Part shown: positions 41,855 to 50,526 of the stretch, one piece after another
Position numbering within the stretch: the first letter of the stretch is position 1
How the letters are laid out: each line of letters starts with the position of its first letter
Assembly (NCBI RefSeq): GCF_005937185.1
Contig: NZ_VCNI01000003.1
Span: forward strand, 124,001-188,000
Source: Flagellimonas algicola
GTDB taxonomy: Bacteria > Bacteroidota > Bacteroidia > Flavobacteriales > Flavobacteriaceae
Direction of reading: 5' to 3'
Length of the DNA stretch: 64,000 nt
Notes under the pieces: model-generated
Seen by the model: only the letters and a program-made list of their open reading frames with translations
What the model was told of the DNA's origin: nothing
Database searches by the model: none
Position numbers and translations under genes: made by a program

Positions 41855-42478
41855 TTAGGTATGTAACCCGCACTCCCGGTTTTCCAACACTTTGGTGGGG
41901 TCAAAATACTTGTGTTCGTTGGGGAGTTTGTACTCTGCCAAATAGAAATCCAACTGGGTATCGCTCCAATAGTAAAACGGGCTTACTTTTAGCACACCGT
42001 CACTACTTAAACTTAACACATCCAACGAGTCTCTATGGGCAGTTTGTCCCTTTCTCAGGTTGGTGAACCAAACATCCGGTTTATGCTCTTTCATCGCCCT
42101 TCTAAATGGTTCGAGTTTCACTTGTTCGGTGAAAATAACATGCATGGGATCATCAATCTGCGGGATTCCCATAATGGCATCCCTATGGGCCGAGGTTTGC
42201 AGTGGGACATAATGCTTAATATTCAAACCCAAACGTGAAATCAGTTCTTCAGCATGTTTATAGGTCTGGGGAGTATTATAGCCCGTATCGCACCAAATAA
42301 CAGGTATATCGGTGTTCACATCGGAAACCGCATGCAAAATAGTTACCTCATAAGGCCGAAAATTGGTGGTAACCACAGGATTTTTTCCATTCTTGATGGC
42401 CCAAGAAATTATTTCCTGAGGAGGAATACCTCTAAACTGCCTGTTTAAACTCTCAATGTCTTCTGTTGTGAATGCCAT
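41855..42478 (-). CDS. cysH: CysH-like protein with altered PP-loop (copy 2)
   Basis: 207 residues, clearly homologous over its full length to the cysH at 40955 (IPVIWCDTGYNTPQTYKHAEEL, VKLEPFRRAMKEHKPDVWFTN, GVLKVSPFYYWSD, ENRECGLH). The PP-loop is changed: VVTTNFRPYEVTIL in place of VTTSFGKYSAVLL, so the Ser-Phe-Gly and second Ser are lost although the catalytic C-terminal Cys stays. It may accept another substrate or act as a partner subunit. It follows a DUF2061 gene by 12 bases. Start ATG 42478. Confidence 0.82.
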   Translation of the reverse strand: MAFTTEDIESLNRQFRGIPPQEIISWAIKNGKNPVVTTNFRPYEVTILHAVSDVNTDIPVIWCDTGYNTPQTYKHAEELISRLGLNIKHYVPLQTSAHRDAIMGIPQIDDPMHVIFTEQVKLEPFRRAMKEHKPDVWFTNLRKGQTAHRDSLDVLSLSSDGVLKVSPFYYWSDTQLDFYLAEYKLPNEHKYFDPTKVLENRECGLHT

Positions 42479-42490
42479 AACCAAATATTT

Positions 42491-42754
42491 TTATTTGCCC
42501 CAGGAAATTGTATTCCAAATTCTCTCATGAAAAAAGTACAACACCATTTTGGTGACCAACTCTACCAAACCAATTGAAAAAGCCAAGCTCAACGTTCCTG
42601 TAATAATCCATGAAATGATAATGGTATCAAGAGTTCCCACAATCCTCCAACTGATGGATTTAGCGATGCTGCGCTTAGGGCTTTCAGAATTTTTATCCTT
42701 TGCGAAGGAATCTTTTTGGCCTTCTTTGTTTAGTACTAACTGATCTGCTAACAT
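42491..42754 (-). CDS. DUF2061 membrane protein
   Basis: 87 residues: a charged N-terminus (about 1-30), then KSISWRIVGTLDTIIISWIITGTLSLAFSIGLVELVTKMVLYFFHERIW, which is the DUF2061 signature with two membrane helices. The function is not known; in other bacteria it is often near sulfate-assimilation genes. It is first in the operon with the second cysH and directly behind the duplicated operator pair. Confidence 0.85.
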   Translation of the reverse strand: MLADQLVLNKEGQKDSFAKDKNSESPKRSIAKSISWRIVGTLDTIIISWIITGTLSLAFSIGLVELVTKMVLYFFHERIWNTISWGK

Positions 42755-42769
42755 TTGTTCTTCTAATTT

Positions 42770-42866
42770 CCTATGGACTTAATAGGTTAATCAAAAGTAG
42801 TACTCTTTTTTAATACTAATCGTTAATTCGAGTATAAAATTGCTATTACCCTATAGTTTTTATAGG
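42770..42866 (-). promoter_or_regulatory. DUF2061-cysH2 promoter with two CCTAT-N7-ATAGG operators
   Basis: Proximal CCTATGGACTTAATAGG (42770-42786), -7 box TACTTTTG (42792-42799) and distal CCTATAGTTTTTATAGG (42850-42866). The sites are 80 bp apart and the gap between -7 box and proximal site is five bases, exactly as at 41584-41679. Flanking bases also align. The nearest regulator is the Rrf2 gene whose 3' end lies 71 bases upstream. Confidence 0.75.
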
Positions 42867-42937
42867 TTTTGCCAAAATCCGCCTGATTTTTTAGGGATTT
42901 ACCACTCTTTTGCCAAAGAATTAGTAGGATTTTAGTG

Positions 42938-43348
42938 CTAAGAAATTAAATCCGCCAAAGTGGTATTTCGGTATACTTCCAGGGCGCTGTCCCTGACCTG
43001 AATCATTAGTTTGTGGACAGAACACTTATTTTCATCGGGGCAATCATCACATTTCTCATAGAAATTGAGGCTTACACAAGGAACCATGGCAATAGGCCCT
43101 TCCAATACCCGGATAACAGAAGTCATCAGAATTTCTTTTGGTTCCCTAATCAAATAGTAACCTCCACCCTTTCCTTTTTTGGAACCCAAAAATCCGTTGC
43201 GTCGAAGTGTAAGAAGAATACTTTCCAGAAACTTTTGGGAAATGTTCTCATGTTTTGCGATTTCGGCTATTTGAACAGGTTCCTTGCAATCTATGGAAGC
43301 TAGATAAGTAAGTGCTTTTAGGCCATATTTTGTCTTCTTGGAGAGCAT
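42938..43348 (-). CDS. Rrf2-family transcriptional regulator with Cys cluster
   Basis: 136 residues. Winged helix at the N-terminus (MLSKKTKYGLKALTYLASI, EIAKHENISQKFLESILLTLRRNGFLGSKKGKGGGYYL), and a C-terminal loop with four cysteines, PCVSLNFYEKCDDCPDENKCSVH, like the cluster-binding segment of IscR. It is likely a redox- or sulfur-responsive regulator of the two adjacent cysH promoters. Start ATG 43348 is chosen because Rrf2 proteins begin just before this helix. No operator copy is seen before its own gene. Confidence 0.9.
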   Translation of the reverse strand: MLSKKTKYGLKALTYLASIDCKEPVQIAEIAKHENISQKFLESILLTLRRNGFLGSKKGKGGGYYLIREPKEILMTSVIRVLEGPIAMVPCVSLNFYEKCDDCPDENKCSVHKLMIQVRDSALEVYRNTTLADLIS

Positions 43349-43435
43349 CCCACGAATATAAAGAATAAAAGCGCAATATATACATACTAACAAGCTTACC
43401 ATGTCGTTTTAAAAAGAATTCCTTAAACCTCCAAA

Positions 43436-44017
43436 ATGAATAAAATCTACACCTACTTAATAATGTTGCTCATACTATTGGTATCCTGTGAAACTAGCGA
43501 AGATGTTGAAACTGATTCGGCAAAAATAGCATCTCAACTATTGGGTTCTTGGGAACTGGTAGAAATCACCTCTGAAGATGGTAGAATTGGGTCAAACTTC
43601 GCCGGCGACCCAAATTACTTTGAAATCCTATATACAGGCGAAGCAAGCAATTTAGATGTAACCATGACCTTTTCTGAAGATCCCAACGCACTTGACATAA
43701 CAGGGGAAGGATTTCAATATGAAAGAACGGTGACGCAAACGTCTGACCATTTGGAGACCGAAGGTGATAAAATTATTGATCAATGGACATTTGCCTATGA
43801 TTTTCTATCTCCCGGTACAGGCTGGAAGGTAGAGGAACAAAAATATTTGTACGATGATACCCGGGGAAGTCTTTGGGTTGATTTTGGGGCGGAAATCCTC
43901 GAGCAAAATGAAACCACACTAGTACTTAAAATGGATTACAGGAAAGATTTTCCAAAGACAGGATGGAGATTGGGAACCGAAACTAATACCTTTTATGCGA
44001 CTTTTGAAAAGCAATAA
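43436..44017 (+). CDS. Lipoprotein of unknown function, lipocalin-like
   Basis: 193 residues; the lipobox LLILLVSC places the lipid Cys at residue 18. The N-terminal SQLLGSWELVEITSEDG and repeated beta strands (WTFAYDF, WVDFGAEIL, TLVLKMDY) suggest a lipocalin-like barrel. The role is unknown. It is divergent from the Rrf2 gene, and ends two bases from the convergent metZ stop. Confidence 0.72.
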   Translation: MNKIYTYLIMLLILLVSCETSEDVETDSAKIASQLLGSWELVEITSEDGRIGSNFAGDPNYFEILYTGEASNLDVTMTFSEDPNALDITGEGFQYERTVTQTSDHLETEGDKIIDQWTFAYDFLSPGTGWKVEEQKYLYDDTRGSLWVDFGAEILEQNETTLVLKMDYRKDFPKTGWRLGTETNTFYATFEKQ

Positions 44018-44019
44018 AA

Positions 44020-45207
44020 CTAAGCATCGAGCGCCTGTTCTATGTCTTGAACAATATCGTCAATATGCTCCAGTCCAACCGAAACACGAACCATTCCATC
44101 TGAAATACCAACAGCCCTGCGCTCCTCTGTGGTCAGTTTACTATGCGTAGTGGACGCGGGATGGGTAACAATACTTCTAGAATCCCCAAGATTGGCAGAT
44201 AGAGATAACATTTTTATCGAATCAAAGAATCTTTTGCCCGCTTTCAAACCTCCTTTTACCTCAAAAGCAACCACACACCCCCCTGCTTTCATTTGTTTTT
44301 TGGCAATTTCGTATTTGGCATGTGACTTTAGAAAAGGATATTTCACCCATTCAACTTTGGGATGATCTTCCAAAAAAGTGGCCAATGCCAAAGCATTGGA
44401 ACAATGCCTATCTACCCGAAGCGCCAAGGTCTCAAGGCTTTTGGATAGTACCCAAGCGTTAAAAGGAGACAATGCAGGCCCTGTAATTCGGGCAAAACGG
44501 TAAATTTTATCCATGAGCTCATGACTCCCAACGGTAATACCTGCCAGTACCCTACCTTGACCATCCATTAATTTGGTTCCGGAATGAATAATCAAATCAG
44601 CACCGAATTTAATAGGTTGTTGCAAATAGGGCGTTGCGAAGCAATTGTCGATGATAAAAATCAGTCCATGTTTTTTGGCAATTTTCCCAAGCAGTTCCAA
44701 ATCCAAGACATCAACACCGGGATTGGTTGGTGTTTCCGCATAAATAATCTTAGTCTTGGAGGTAATGAGACCTTCTACCGCATCTAGATCATTAACGTCA
44801 AAATAACTGGTGGAAATGTCCCACTTTGGAAAAAATTGGGTAAACAACGTATGGGTGGATCCAAAGACGCTCTTGCAAGACACAATATGATCTCCGCTTT
44901 CCAGCAAAGCCACAAAAGTGGAATACACGGCGGCCATACCTGATGCAAAAGCAAAACCAGCTTCCGCCCCTTCCATTTTACAAACCTTGTCGATGAACTC
45001 TGTGGAAGTGGGATTGGAATATCTAGAATAAATGTTTCTGTCTTTTTCTTCCGCAAAAGAAGCTCTCATATCCTCAGCATCCTCAAATACGAAACTTGAT
45101 GTGAGGTACATTGGCGTGGAATGCTCCAAAAATTGTGATCGTTCTGTTTGCGTTCTTACCGCTTCCGTTTCGAATTTACGGGTATTATTATCTGATTCCT
45201 TTGTCAT
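44020..45207 (-). CDS. metZ: O-succinylhomoserine sulfhydrylase-type Cys/Met PLP enzyme
   Basis: 395-residue fold-type I enzyme of the Cys/Met metabolism family. PLP Lys is in LIIHSGTKLMDGQGRVLAG at about 208, with RYSNPTSTEF near 62, FASGMAAVYSTF, and C-terminal SRSIVTHPASTTHSKL. It would form homocysteine from activated homoserine and sulfide. The neighbouring MetX is probably an acetyltransferase, so the actual substrate may be O-acetylhomoserine; cystathionine gamma-synthase is another option. Confidence 0.85.
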   Translation of the reverse strand: MTKESDNNTRKFETEAVRTQTERSQFLEHSTPMYLTSSFVFEDAEDMRASFAEEKDRNIYSRYSNPTSTEFIDKVCKMEGAEAGFAFASGMAAVYSTFVALLESGDHIVSCKSVFGSTHTLFTQFFPKWDISTSYFDVNDLDAVEGLITSKTKIIYAETPTNPGVDVLDLELLGKIAKKHGLIFIIDNCFATPYLQQPIKFGADLIIHSGTKLMDGQGRVLAGITVGSHELMDKIYRFARITGPALSPFNAWVLSKSLETLALRVDRHCSNALALATFLEDHPKVEWVKYPFLKSHAKYEIAKKQMKAGGCVVAFEVKGGLKAGKRFFDSIKMLSLSANLGDSRSIVTHPASTTHSKLTTEERRAVGISDGMVRVSVGLEHIDDIVQDIEQALDA

Positions 45208-45224
45208 ATTCTTCTATTCAGTGA

Positions 45225-45239
45225 CTAAGCGTAGTTGAA
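45225..45239. repeat. REP-like repeat, left copy beside the GIY-YIG gene
   Basis: CTAAGCGTAGTTGAA, matching CTGAGCGTAGCCGAA at 45621-45635 at 12 of 15 positions and in the same orientation. It lies between metZ and the GIY-YIG reading frame. Confidence 0.55.
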
Positions 45240-45245
45240 AGCACA

Positions 45246-45563
45246 CTATTCCTTCTCTTTAAAATATCTATAATGTGTTTCATTCTTGCATTCAGCTAAA
45301 TTGGGAAGGGTTTCAAATGCTCCATTAATCAGAGCTTCTTTTTTAATCCTGGACCAACCTTGAATTTGTTTTTCACGTTTAAATGCAGTATCAATTCTCA
45401 AATATTCTTCAACGTATGCTAATTGTACTGGTAATCTTTTCTTAGTATGATTCGCTCCTCTTCCGTCTTTATGCTCATTAAGCCTTTTATCCAAATCTAT
45501 AGTACTGCCCGTATAATAGCTTCCATCTGCACATTCCAATATATAAACATACCCCTTTATTAT
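45246..45563 (-). CDS. GIY-YIG nuclease-domain protein with no standard start codon
   Basis: The frame encodes a complete small GIY-YIG domain: GYVYILECADGSYYTGSTIDLDKRLNEH, with later conserved HTKKRLPVQLAYVEEY and REKQIQGWSRIKKEALI. Relatives begin M-x-G-Y-V-Y-I-L. Here the codons before Gly-Tyr are ATA ATA AAG, preceded by an in-frame TAG, so no ATG, GTG or TTG gives the whole domain. TTG 45539 would drop the first motif half. Either an ATA start is used or the gene lost its start recently. REP-like repeats flank it, and it separates metZ from metX-thrA. Confidence 0.7.
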   Translation of the reverse strand: MIKGYVYILECADGSYYTGSTIDLDKRLNEHKDGRGANHTKKRLPVQLAYVEEYLRIDTAFKREKQIQGWSRIKKEALINGAFETLPNLAECKNETHYRYFKEKE

Positions 45564-45575
45564 CTATTTCCATTG

Positions 45576-45639
45576 TGACTTCGACTTCGCTCAGCCACCA
45601 AAATCAAATTTTCAAGGTAGCTGAGCGTAGCCGAAGCTA
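45576..45639. repeat. Inverted pair of REP-like repeats
   Basis: TTCGACTTCGCTCAG (45580-45594) and CTGAGCGTAGCCGAA (45621-45635) are near-perfect inverted copies with 26 bases between; the outer bases GGTGG/CCACC-like also pair. The TAG stop of the metX-thrA gene is read from this element. Confidence 0.75.
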
Positions 45640-48600
45640 TATCTTTTCTGCTATTCTAAGTATGTCACCAAATACGCCTCTGGCCGTTACCGCTGAACCA
45701 GCACCAGCACCCTGAATCACTAAAGGATTCTCACCATAGGACTCCGTATAAATCTCTATAATTGAATCTGAACCACTCACCTGTCCCAAAGCACTTTCTT
45801 TGGGAACGGAAACCAGCTTTACGTCCAAAATGCCTTTGTCCTTTTGCAAGTCACCATGCAAATCCCCAATATATCTAAGCACATGCCCATCTTCTTGTTG
45901 TCCTTTAATGGATTCATAGATATTATCCATCTTTTCAATTTGGGAAATGAATGCATCAAAATTCAAGGGTCGTAGTTCCTCTGGAATAAGGTTTTCAACC
46001 GAGATATCTGAAAATTCATTTTGAAGATCCAACTCCCTTGCCAGTATCAATAATTTTCTTCCCACATCGTTGCCAGATAAATCTTCTCTGGGATCAGGTT
46101 CTGTAAATCCCTTGGCCATTGCCTCTTTCACTATGGATGAAAACGGAACTTTCTTTTCAGAAAAAGTATTAAAAATATAACTCAACGAGCCTGAAAAAAC
46201 ACCCTTGATTCTAGTGATATTCTCCCCGGAAAGATGGAGTAATTTAATGGTATCTATCAAAGGAAGTCCAGCCCCTACATTGGTTTCATAGAGGTATTGC
46301 TTTTGATTCTTTTCCAAGTTTCTTCGTACGGATTTATAGTAATCAAAACCTAGGGTGTTGGCAATTTTATTGGAGGATACCAAGTCAAAACCACCCTCAA
46401 TCAATGCATCATAGTTGGAAACAAAGGTCTCGCTAGCTGTATTGTCTACAGCAATCAAGTTCTCCAAATGATGCTCCTTGGCATAATCTATAATGTCTTC
46501 GACCGTGTAAGGTTCACCTTTGGAATCCAAGTCCTCCCTCCATTGAGTTGAAATACCATTGCTGTTCAACCAAGCTTTTTTGGAATTGGAGACTGAAAAA
46601 ATCCTTAAATCCAGACCTTTTCGGTTTTCTATGCTTTTTTGGGAATCCAAAATCTGGTCAATCAAGGTTGCGCCCACATTGCCGTGCCCAAAAATGGCAA
46701 GATTTACCTTTTTGGCTATACCAAAAATCTGCCCGTGAACCACATTGATGGCCTTGTGCAAGTCAGATTTGTTGACCACCAAGCTCACATTTTTACCGGT
46801 GACCGTATTGTTAAAAAGCAAGGGTACAACCTGATTCTTAACCAAAGCATTAAAAGGTTTATGGAAGGTGCTTAAATCCATTCCAACAATCGAGATTACA
46901 GAAACATCGTGAAGTACCGTAATCTCGTTCACATCCTGTGCGGAATAGTCGGTTTCAAACTCCTGATCCAGTACTTTTTTGGCCTTTTGGGCTTTTTTGG
47001 CATCAACCACCAATCCAATTCCTCTTTCTGAAGAACCTTGGGATATAATTCCAACATTAATATTGTTTTGTCCCAAGGTCTTAAATATTCGGGCATCAAT
47101 CCCCACTTTTCCCAACAACCCTCTACCTGATAAGTTAACCAAGGCCACATCCTCCAAAACCGATAGGGATTTAATCCCGCCGTTATCCGTTTTTGGACCA
47201 ATCAAGGTTCCATTACTTTCGGCATTGAAGGTGTTTTTTATTCGTAGAGGAATATTCTTTTCAATTAGGGGAATTATGGTCTTTGCATGCAGGATATTGG
47301 CGCCAAAATTGGCCAATTCATTGGCTTCCGCATACGAAATGGAATCAATCAGCTTGGCTTCGGAAACCAGGTCGGGGTTAGCGGTGAAAATTCCGTCGAC
47401 ATGGGTATAATTTACCAGAACCTGTGCATCCAAAAAGTTGGCCAAAAGTGCAGCGGAATAATTACTCCCATTCCGTCCCAAGGTGGTGGTCTCTCCTTTA
47501 TTGGTGGACGCAATAAATCCAGTAGTAATGGCTACCGCCCCCGCTTCCAACTCCCTAAAACAACGTATCACATTTTCTTTGGAAACAGCTTCATCCACCT
47601 CGGCATTATTAAAGGTATCGTCCGTTTTGATTAGGGATCGCGAATCGATAAATTTAGCCTTTACGCCACGTTCCAAGAGCAAAGCTGTGACCACCTTCGC
47701 CGATATCAGTTCACCGTAAGCCAGTAGTTCATCTTTGGTTTTTAAACTATAGTCACCTGTAAGGGAAACCCCTTTTAACAATTTTTCTATGGTTTGGAAT
47801 TCCTCTACCAAATCCACTTGTGGCAAGGCCGCTTTTTGGTAATCGGAAAACTCATCAAACGAAGTTGCAAAATCCTCTCCCCGGGCAGCCTTTTTGAGCA
47901 GGACCTCTAGTTGGTCCGTTGCCTTGCCCCTTGCGGACAGAACTACTCCAAAATGCTCTTTTTCTTGGGCTCGCTTAGTAATTATGGACAAAACACTTTC
48001 AAGTCCATCCCCATTGGCCAACGACTTACCTCCGAATTTTAGGATTTTGATACGCTCCTTAACGGTTTGCTCATGAAAAATTGGTTTTAACAGGTTTTCC
48101 AGCTGTTGGAACTCAATTAAAAAAGCATCATGCCCATGAAGTGATTGCACTTCACCATAGGTGACATTGGCGTTGGCCTGGGCCAAATGCCTAAAAGTTT
48201 CCTTATTTTCTTCGGCCGTAAAAAACAAATCCGAATTAACCCCAATAATATGAATCCTGGTTTCACTGCCCTGCAATTCTTGAAAGGCTTTATCACCATC
48301 CCTAGTTATGTCAATGGTTTTCAGGAGTTGGTTCATCAATTTGTAGGCCGAGAGTTGAAACCGCTCTTGAAGCTTCTTGCCATGGTGCATTAGCCAACTT
48401 TCCACATTGAACACCTGTAGTTCTTCGTTCGTACTTCGCTTGAACCGTTCCTTAAAAGATTCCGGAGTCCTATAGCACAGCATGGCGTGCATACGCGCAT
48501 CGTGCACAGGTTGCTTGGAATTGATCAAAAATTGCTCCTGAATCTGACAGTTGGCAATCAACCAATCCGTGGATTTCCAATCCGATGCAACAGGAATTAG

Positions 48601-49023
48601 ATGTTTGGTGATTTTTGGATTTAATGCTGCCATTTCCCAAGCAACCCCTCCCCCCAAAGATCCACCAATGATAGCAAAAAGTCGTTCCACATTAAGTTCC
48701 TCCAGACCTTGCAAAAAGATTTTGGCAATGTCCCCGGCCACAAAATCCTTATAGTTATCGATTACAAAACCATCAAATCCGTTTCCAGGTATATTGAAAG
48801 CCAATATGGTATAGGTTTCCGTGTCAATGCACTTGTCCTTCCCAATAATGTCGGACCACCAACCATTTTCTCCAGTAACATTGGAGTTACCAGTTAACGC
48901 ATGATTGACCAAAACTATAGGTGCAGTATGCAGTTCCTGGCCAAAAACCTGGTAGGACAATTGCAAGTCCTGTGAAATTCCACCTAAGGTCTTGTATTCC
49001 TTTATGTCTAATTTATGGAGCAT
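45637..49023 (-). CDS. thrA: Trifunctional homoserine O-acyltransferase / aspartate kinase / homoserine dehydrogenase
   Basis: 1128 residues in three parts. About 1-320: MetX-type alpha/beta hydrolase (VNHALTGNSNV, nucleophile in IIGGSLGGGVAWE, Asp in GVNSDLFF, His in LHGHDAFLIE). About 330-770: aspartate kinase (IKILKFGGKSLANGDG, TLGRNGSNYSAALLA) with ACT repeats. About 785-1128: homoserine dehydrogenase (LAIFGHGNVGATLIDQ, SSNKIANTL, ETNVGAGLPLIDTI, DPREDLSGNDVGRKLLILAREL). It takes aspartate to homoserine and activates it for sulfhydrylation. It is 35 bases behind metY, in the SAM-I operon. Confidence 0.92.
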   Translation of the reverse strand: MLHKLDIKEYKTLGGISQDLQLSYQVFGQELHTAPIVLVNHALTGNSNVTGENGWWSDIIGKDKCIDTETYTILAFNIPGNGFDGFVIDNYKDFVAGDIAKIFLQGLEELNVERLFAIIGGSLGGGVAWEMAALNPKITKHLIPVASDWKSTDWLIANCQIQEQFLINSKQPVHDARMHAMLCYRTPESFKERFKRSTNEELQVFNVESWLMHHGKKLQERFQLSAYKLMNQLLKTIDITRDGDKAFQELQGSETRIHIIGVNSDLFFTAEENKETFRHLAQANANVTYGEVQSLHGHDAFLIEFQQLENLLKPIFHEQTVKERIKILKFGGKSLANGDGLESVLSIITKRAQEKEHFGVVLSARGKATDQLEVLLKKAARGEDFATSFDEFSDYQKAALPQVDLVEEFQTIEKLLKGVSLTGDYSLKTKDELLAYGELISAKVVTALLLERGVKAKFIDSRSLIKTDDTFNNAEVDEAVSKENVIRCFRELEAGAVAITTGFIASTNKGETTTLGRNGSNYSAALLANFLDAQVLVNYTHVDGIFTANPDLVSEAKLIDSISYAEANELANFGANILHAKTIIPLIEKNIPLRIKNTFNAESNGTLIGPKTDNGGIKSLSVLEDVALVNLSGRGLLGKVGIDARIFKTLGQNNINVGIISQGSSERGIGLVVDAKKAQKAKKVLDQEFETDYSAQDVNEITVLHDVSVISIVGMDLSTFHKPFNALVKNQVVPLLFNNTVTGKNVSLVVNKSDLHKAINVVHGQIFGIAKKVNLAIFGHGNVGATLIDQILDSQKSIENRKGLDLRIFSVSNSKKAWLNSNGISTQWREDLDSKGEPYTVEDIIDYAKEHHLENLIAVDNTASETFVSNYDALIEGGFDLVSSNKIANTLGFDYYKSVRRNLEKNQKQYLYETNVGAGLPLIDTIKLLHLSGENITRIKGVFSGSLSYIFNTFSEKKVPFSSIVKEAMAKGFTEPDPREDLSGNDVGRKLLILARELDLQNEFSDISVENLIPEELRPLNFDAFISQIEKMDNIYESIKGQQEDGHVLRYIGDLHGDLQKDKGILDVKLVSVPKESALGQVSGSDSIIEIYTESYGENPLVIQGAGAGSAVTARGVFGDILRIAEKI

Positions 49024-49058
49024 TCCCAGAAAATCAATTGAGTATTAAAGTTGTGTTC

Positions 49059-50333
49059 TTATAAGGTTGCGAAAGCACTTTCCAAATCAGCCTTCAAGTC
49101 TTCAAGGTTTTCCAAGCCTACTGACAACCGGATTAAATCCTTGGTTACCCCTGTGGATTCCTGTGCAGCCTCATCCAATTGTTGGTGCGTGGTACTAGCT
49201 GGGTGAATAATCAAGGACTTGGTGTCCCCAATATTGGCCAGAAGAGAGAAAATCTTGGTTTCATCAGCGATTTTTTTGGAGGATTCAAATCCGCCTTTAA
49301 CCCCAAAGGTCAAAATACTGCTCTGCCCATTTGGCAAATACTCATCTGACAGCTTTTTATATTTACTGGACTCCAAACCGGGATAGTTGACCCAGGTAAC
49401 TTCCTCCTTGGTCTCCAGCCATTGGGCAAGTGCCAGCGCATTTTCACTATGTTTTTTCATCCGGACTTCCAAGGTTTCAAGGCCCTGGATGATTTGGAAT
49501 GCATTGAACGGGCTTAAACATGCTCCGTGATCGCGTAATCCCTCTATCCTAACCTTTGCGATAAAGGCAGCTGGCCCCAAAGCATCATGATAAACCAACC
49601 CGTGATAACCTGGAGAGGGTTCTGTAAATTCAGGAAATTTTCCGTTGGCCCAGTCAAACGTACCTGCATCGATTATGGCCCCACCTAAAGCGGTACCATT
49701 TCCATTGATGTATTTGGTCAGGGAGTGAATCACGATATTTGCTCCATGCTCAATCGGGTTCCATAAAGCTGGGGATGCCACCGTATTGTCCACTATAAAA
49801 GGCACCTTTGCTGCTTTGGCCTCCTTGGAAATGGCTTTTAAATCCAAGACATCCAGCTTTGGATTTCCCAATGACTCCACAAAAAAGGCCCGGGTGTTCT
49901 CCTGCACCGCCTTTCCAAAGTTGGCAGGATCGGACGGATCCACAAAGGTTGTGGTGATTCCCAACCTAGGAAGGGTAACGCTAAAAAGATTATAAGTACC
50001 TCCATATAAACTGTTGGAAGCCACAATATGGTCACCGGCCTTCAACAATACCAAAAGGGCGGTATTGATCGCTCCAGTTCCCGAAGAACAAACAACAGAA
50101 GCGATTCCTCCCTCCAACGTAGCCAAACGCTGCTCCAGAATATCATTGGTTGGATTGTTTATTCTTGTATAAATGTTTCCAAATTCCGCTAAGGAGAATA
50201 GATTGGCCGCATGATCCGAATTGTTGAACACATAGGCGGTGCTTTGGTAAATGGGAACTGCCCTAGTTCCGCCATTCGTGGTAACATCGTGCCCAGCATG
50301 AAGGGCATTGGTTGCAAAGTTTTGATCACTCAT
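49059..50333 (-). CDS. metY: O-acetylhomoserine sulfhydrylase (aminocarboxypropyltransferase)
   Basis: 424-residue PLP enzyme making homocysteine from O-acetylhomoserine and sulfide. PLP Lys in IVIHSLTKYINGNGTALGG at about 205; YTRINNPTNDILEQRLATLEGG near 55; SSGTGAINTALLVLL; the C-terminal KSLIIHPASTTHQQL. The 424-residue length and the insertion after the lysine (KFPEFTEPSPGYHG) are typical of MetY and not of MetB/MetZ. It leads an operon with metX-thrA under the SAM-I element at 50527. Confidence 0.95.
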   Translation of the reverse strand: MSDQNFATNALHAGHDVTTNGGTRAVPIYQSTAYVFNNSDHAANLFSLAEFGNIYTRINNPTNDILEQRLATLEGGIASVVCSSGTGAINTALLVLLKAGDHIVASNSLYGGTYNLFSVTLPRLGITTTFVDPSDPANFGKAVQENTRAFFVESLGNPKLDVLDLKAISKEAKAAKVPFIVDNTVASPALWNPIEHGANIVIHSLTKYINGNGTALGGAIIDAGTFDWANGKFPEFTEPSPGYHGLVYHDALGPAAFIAKVRIEGLRDHGACLSPFNAFQIIQGLETLEVRMKKHSENALALAQWLETKEEVTWVNYPGLESSKYKKLSDEYLPNGQSSILTFGVKGGFESSKKIADETKIFSLLANIGDTKSLIIHPASTTHQQLDEAAQESTGVTKDLIRLSVGLENLEDLKADLESAFATL

Positions 50334-50526
50334 GATTTCCAGTTTTTTAAATTTTCGTTCAAATAATTAATTTAAAAAGCCAAACCCCTATAGGAAATGC
50401 ACAGCCCATGGGTAAAATCAAAAAGTTATAAGAAAGAGAAATCGAAAATATTCGATTGTTGTTATCTATTCCTATCTCAATTATGGTTTTATCCGGTTTG
50501 AGGTCCTGAAACAATTTCAGGACAAG

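Noticed and set aside
50384-50396. CCTATAGG before metY as a further Rrf2 operator
   Set aside because: The half-sites abut with no 7-base spacer and the flanks do not match the four cysH-promoter sites.
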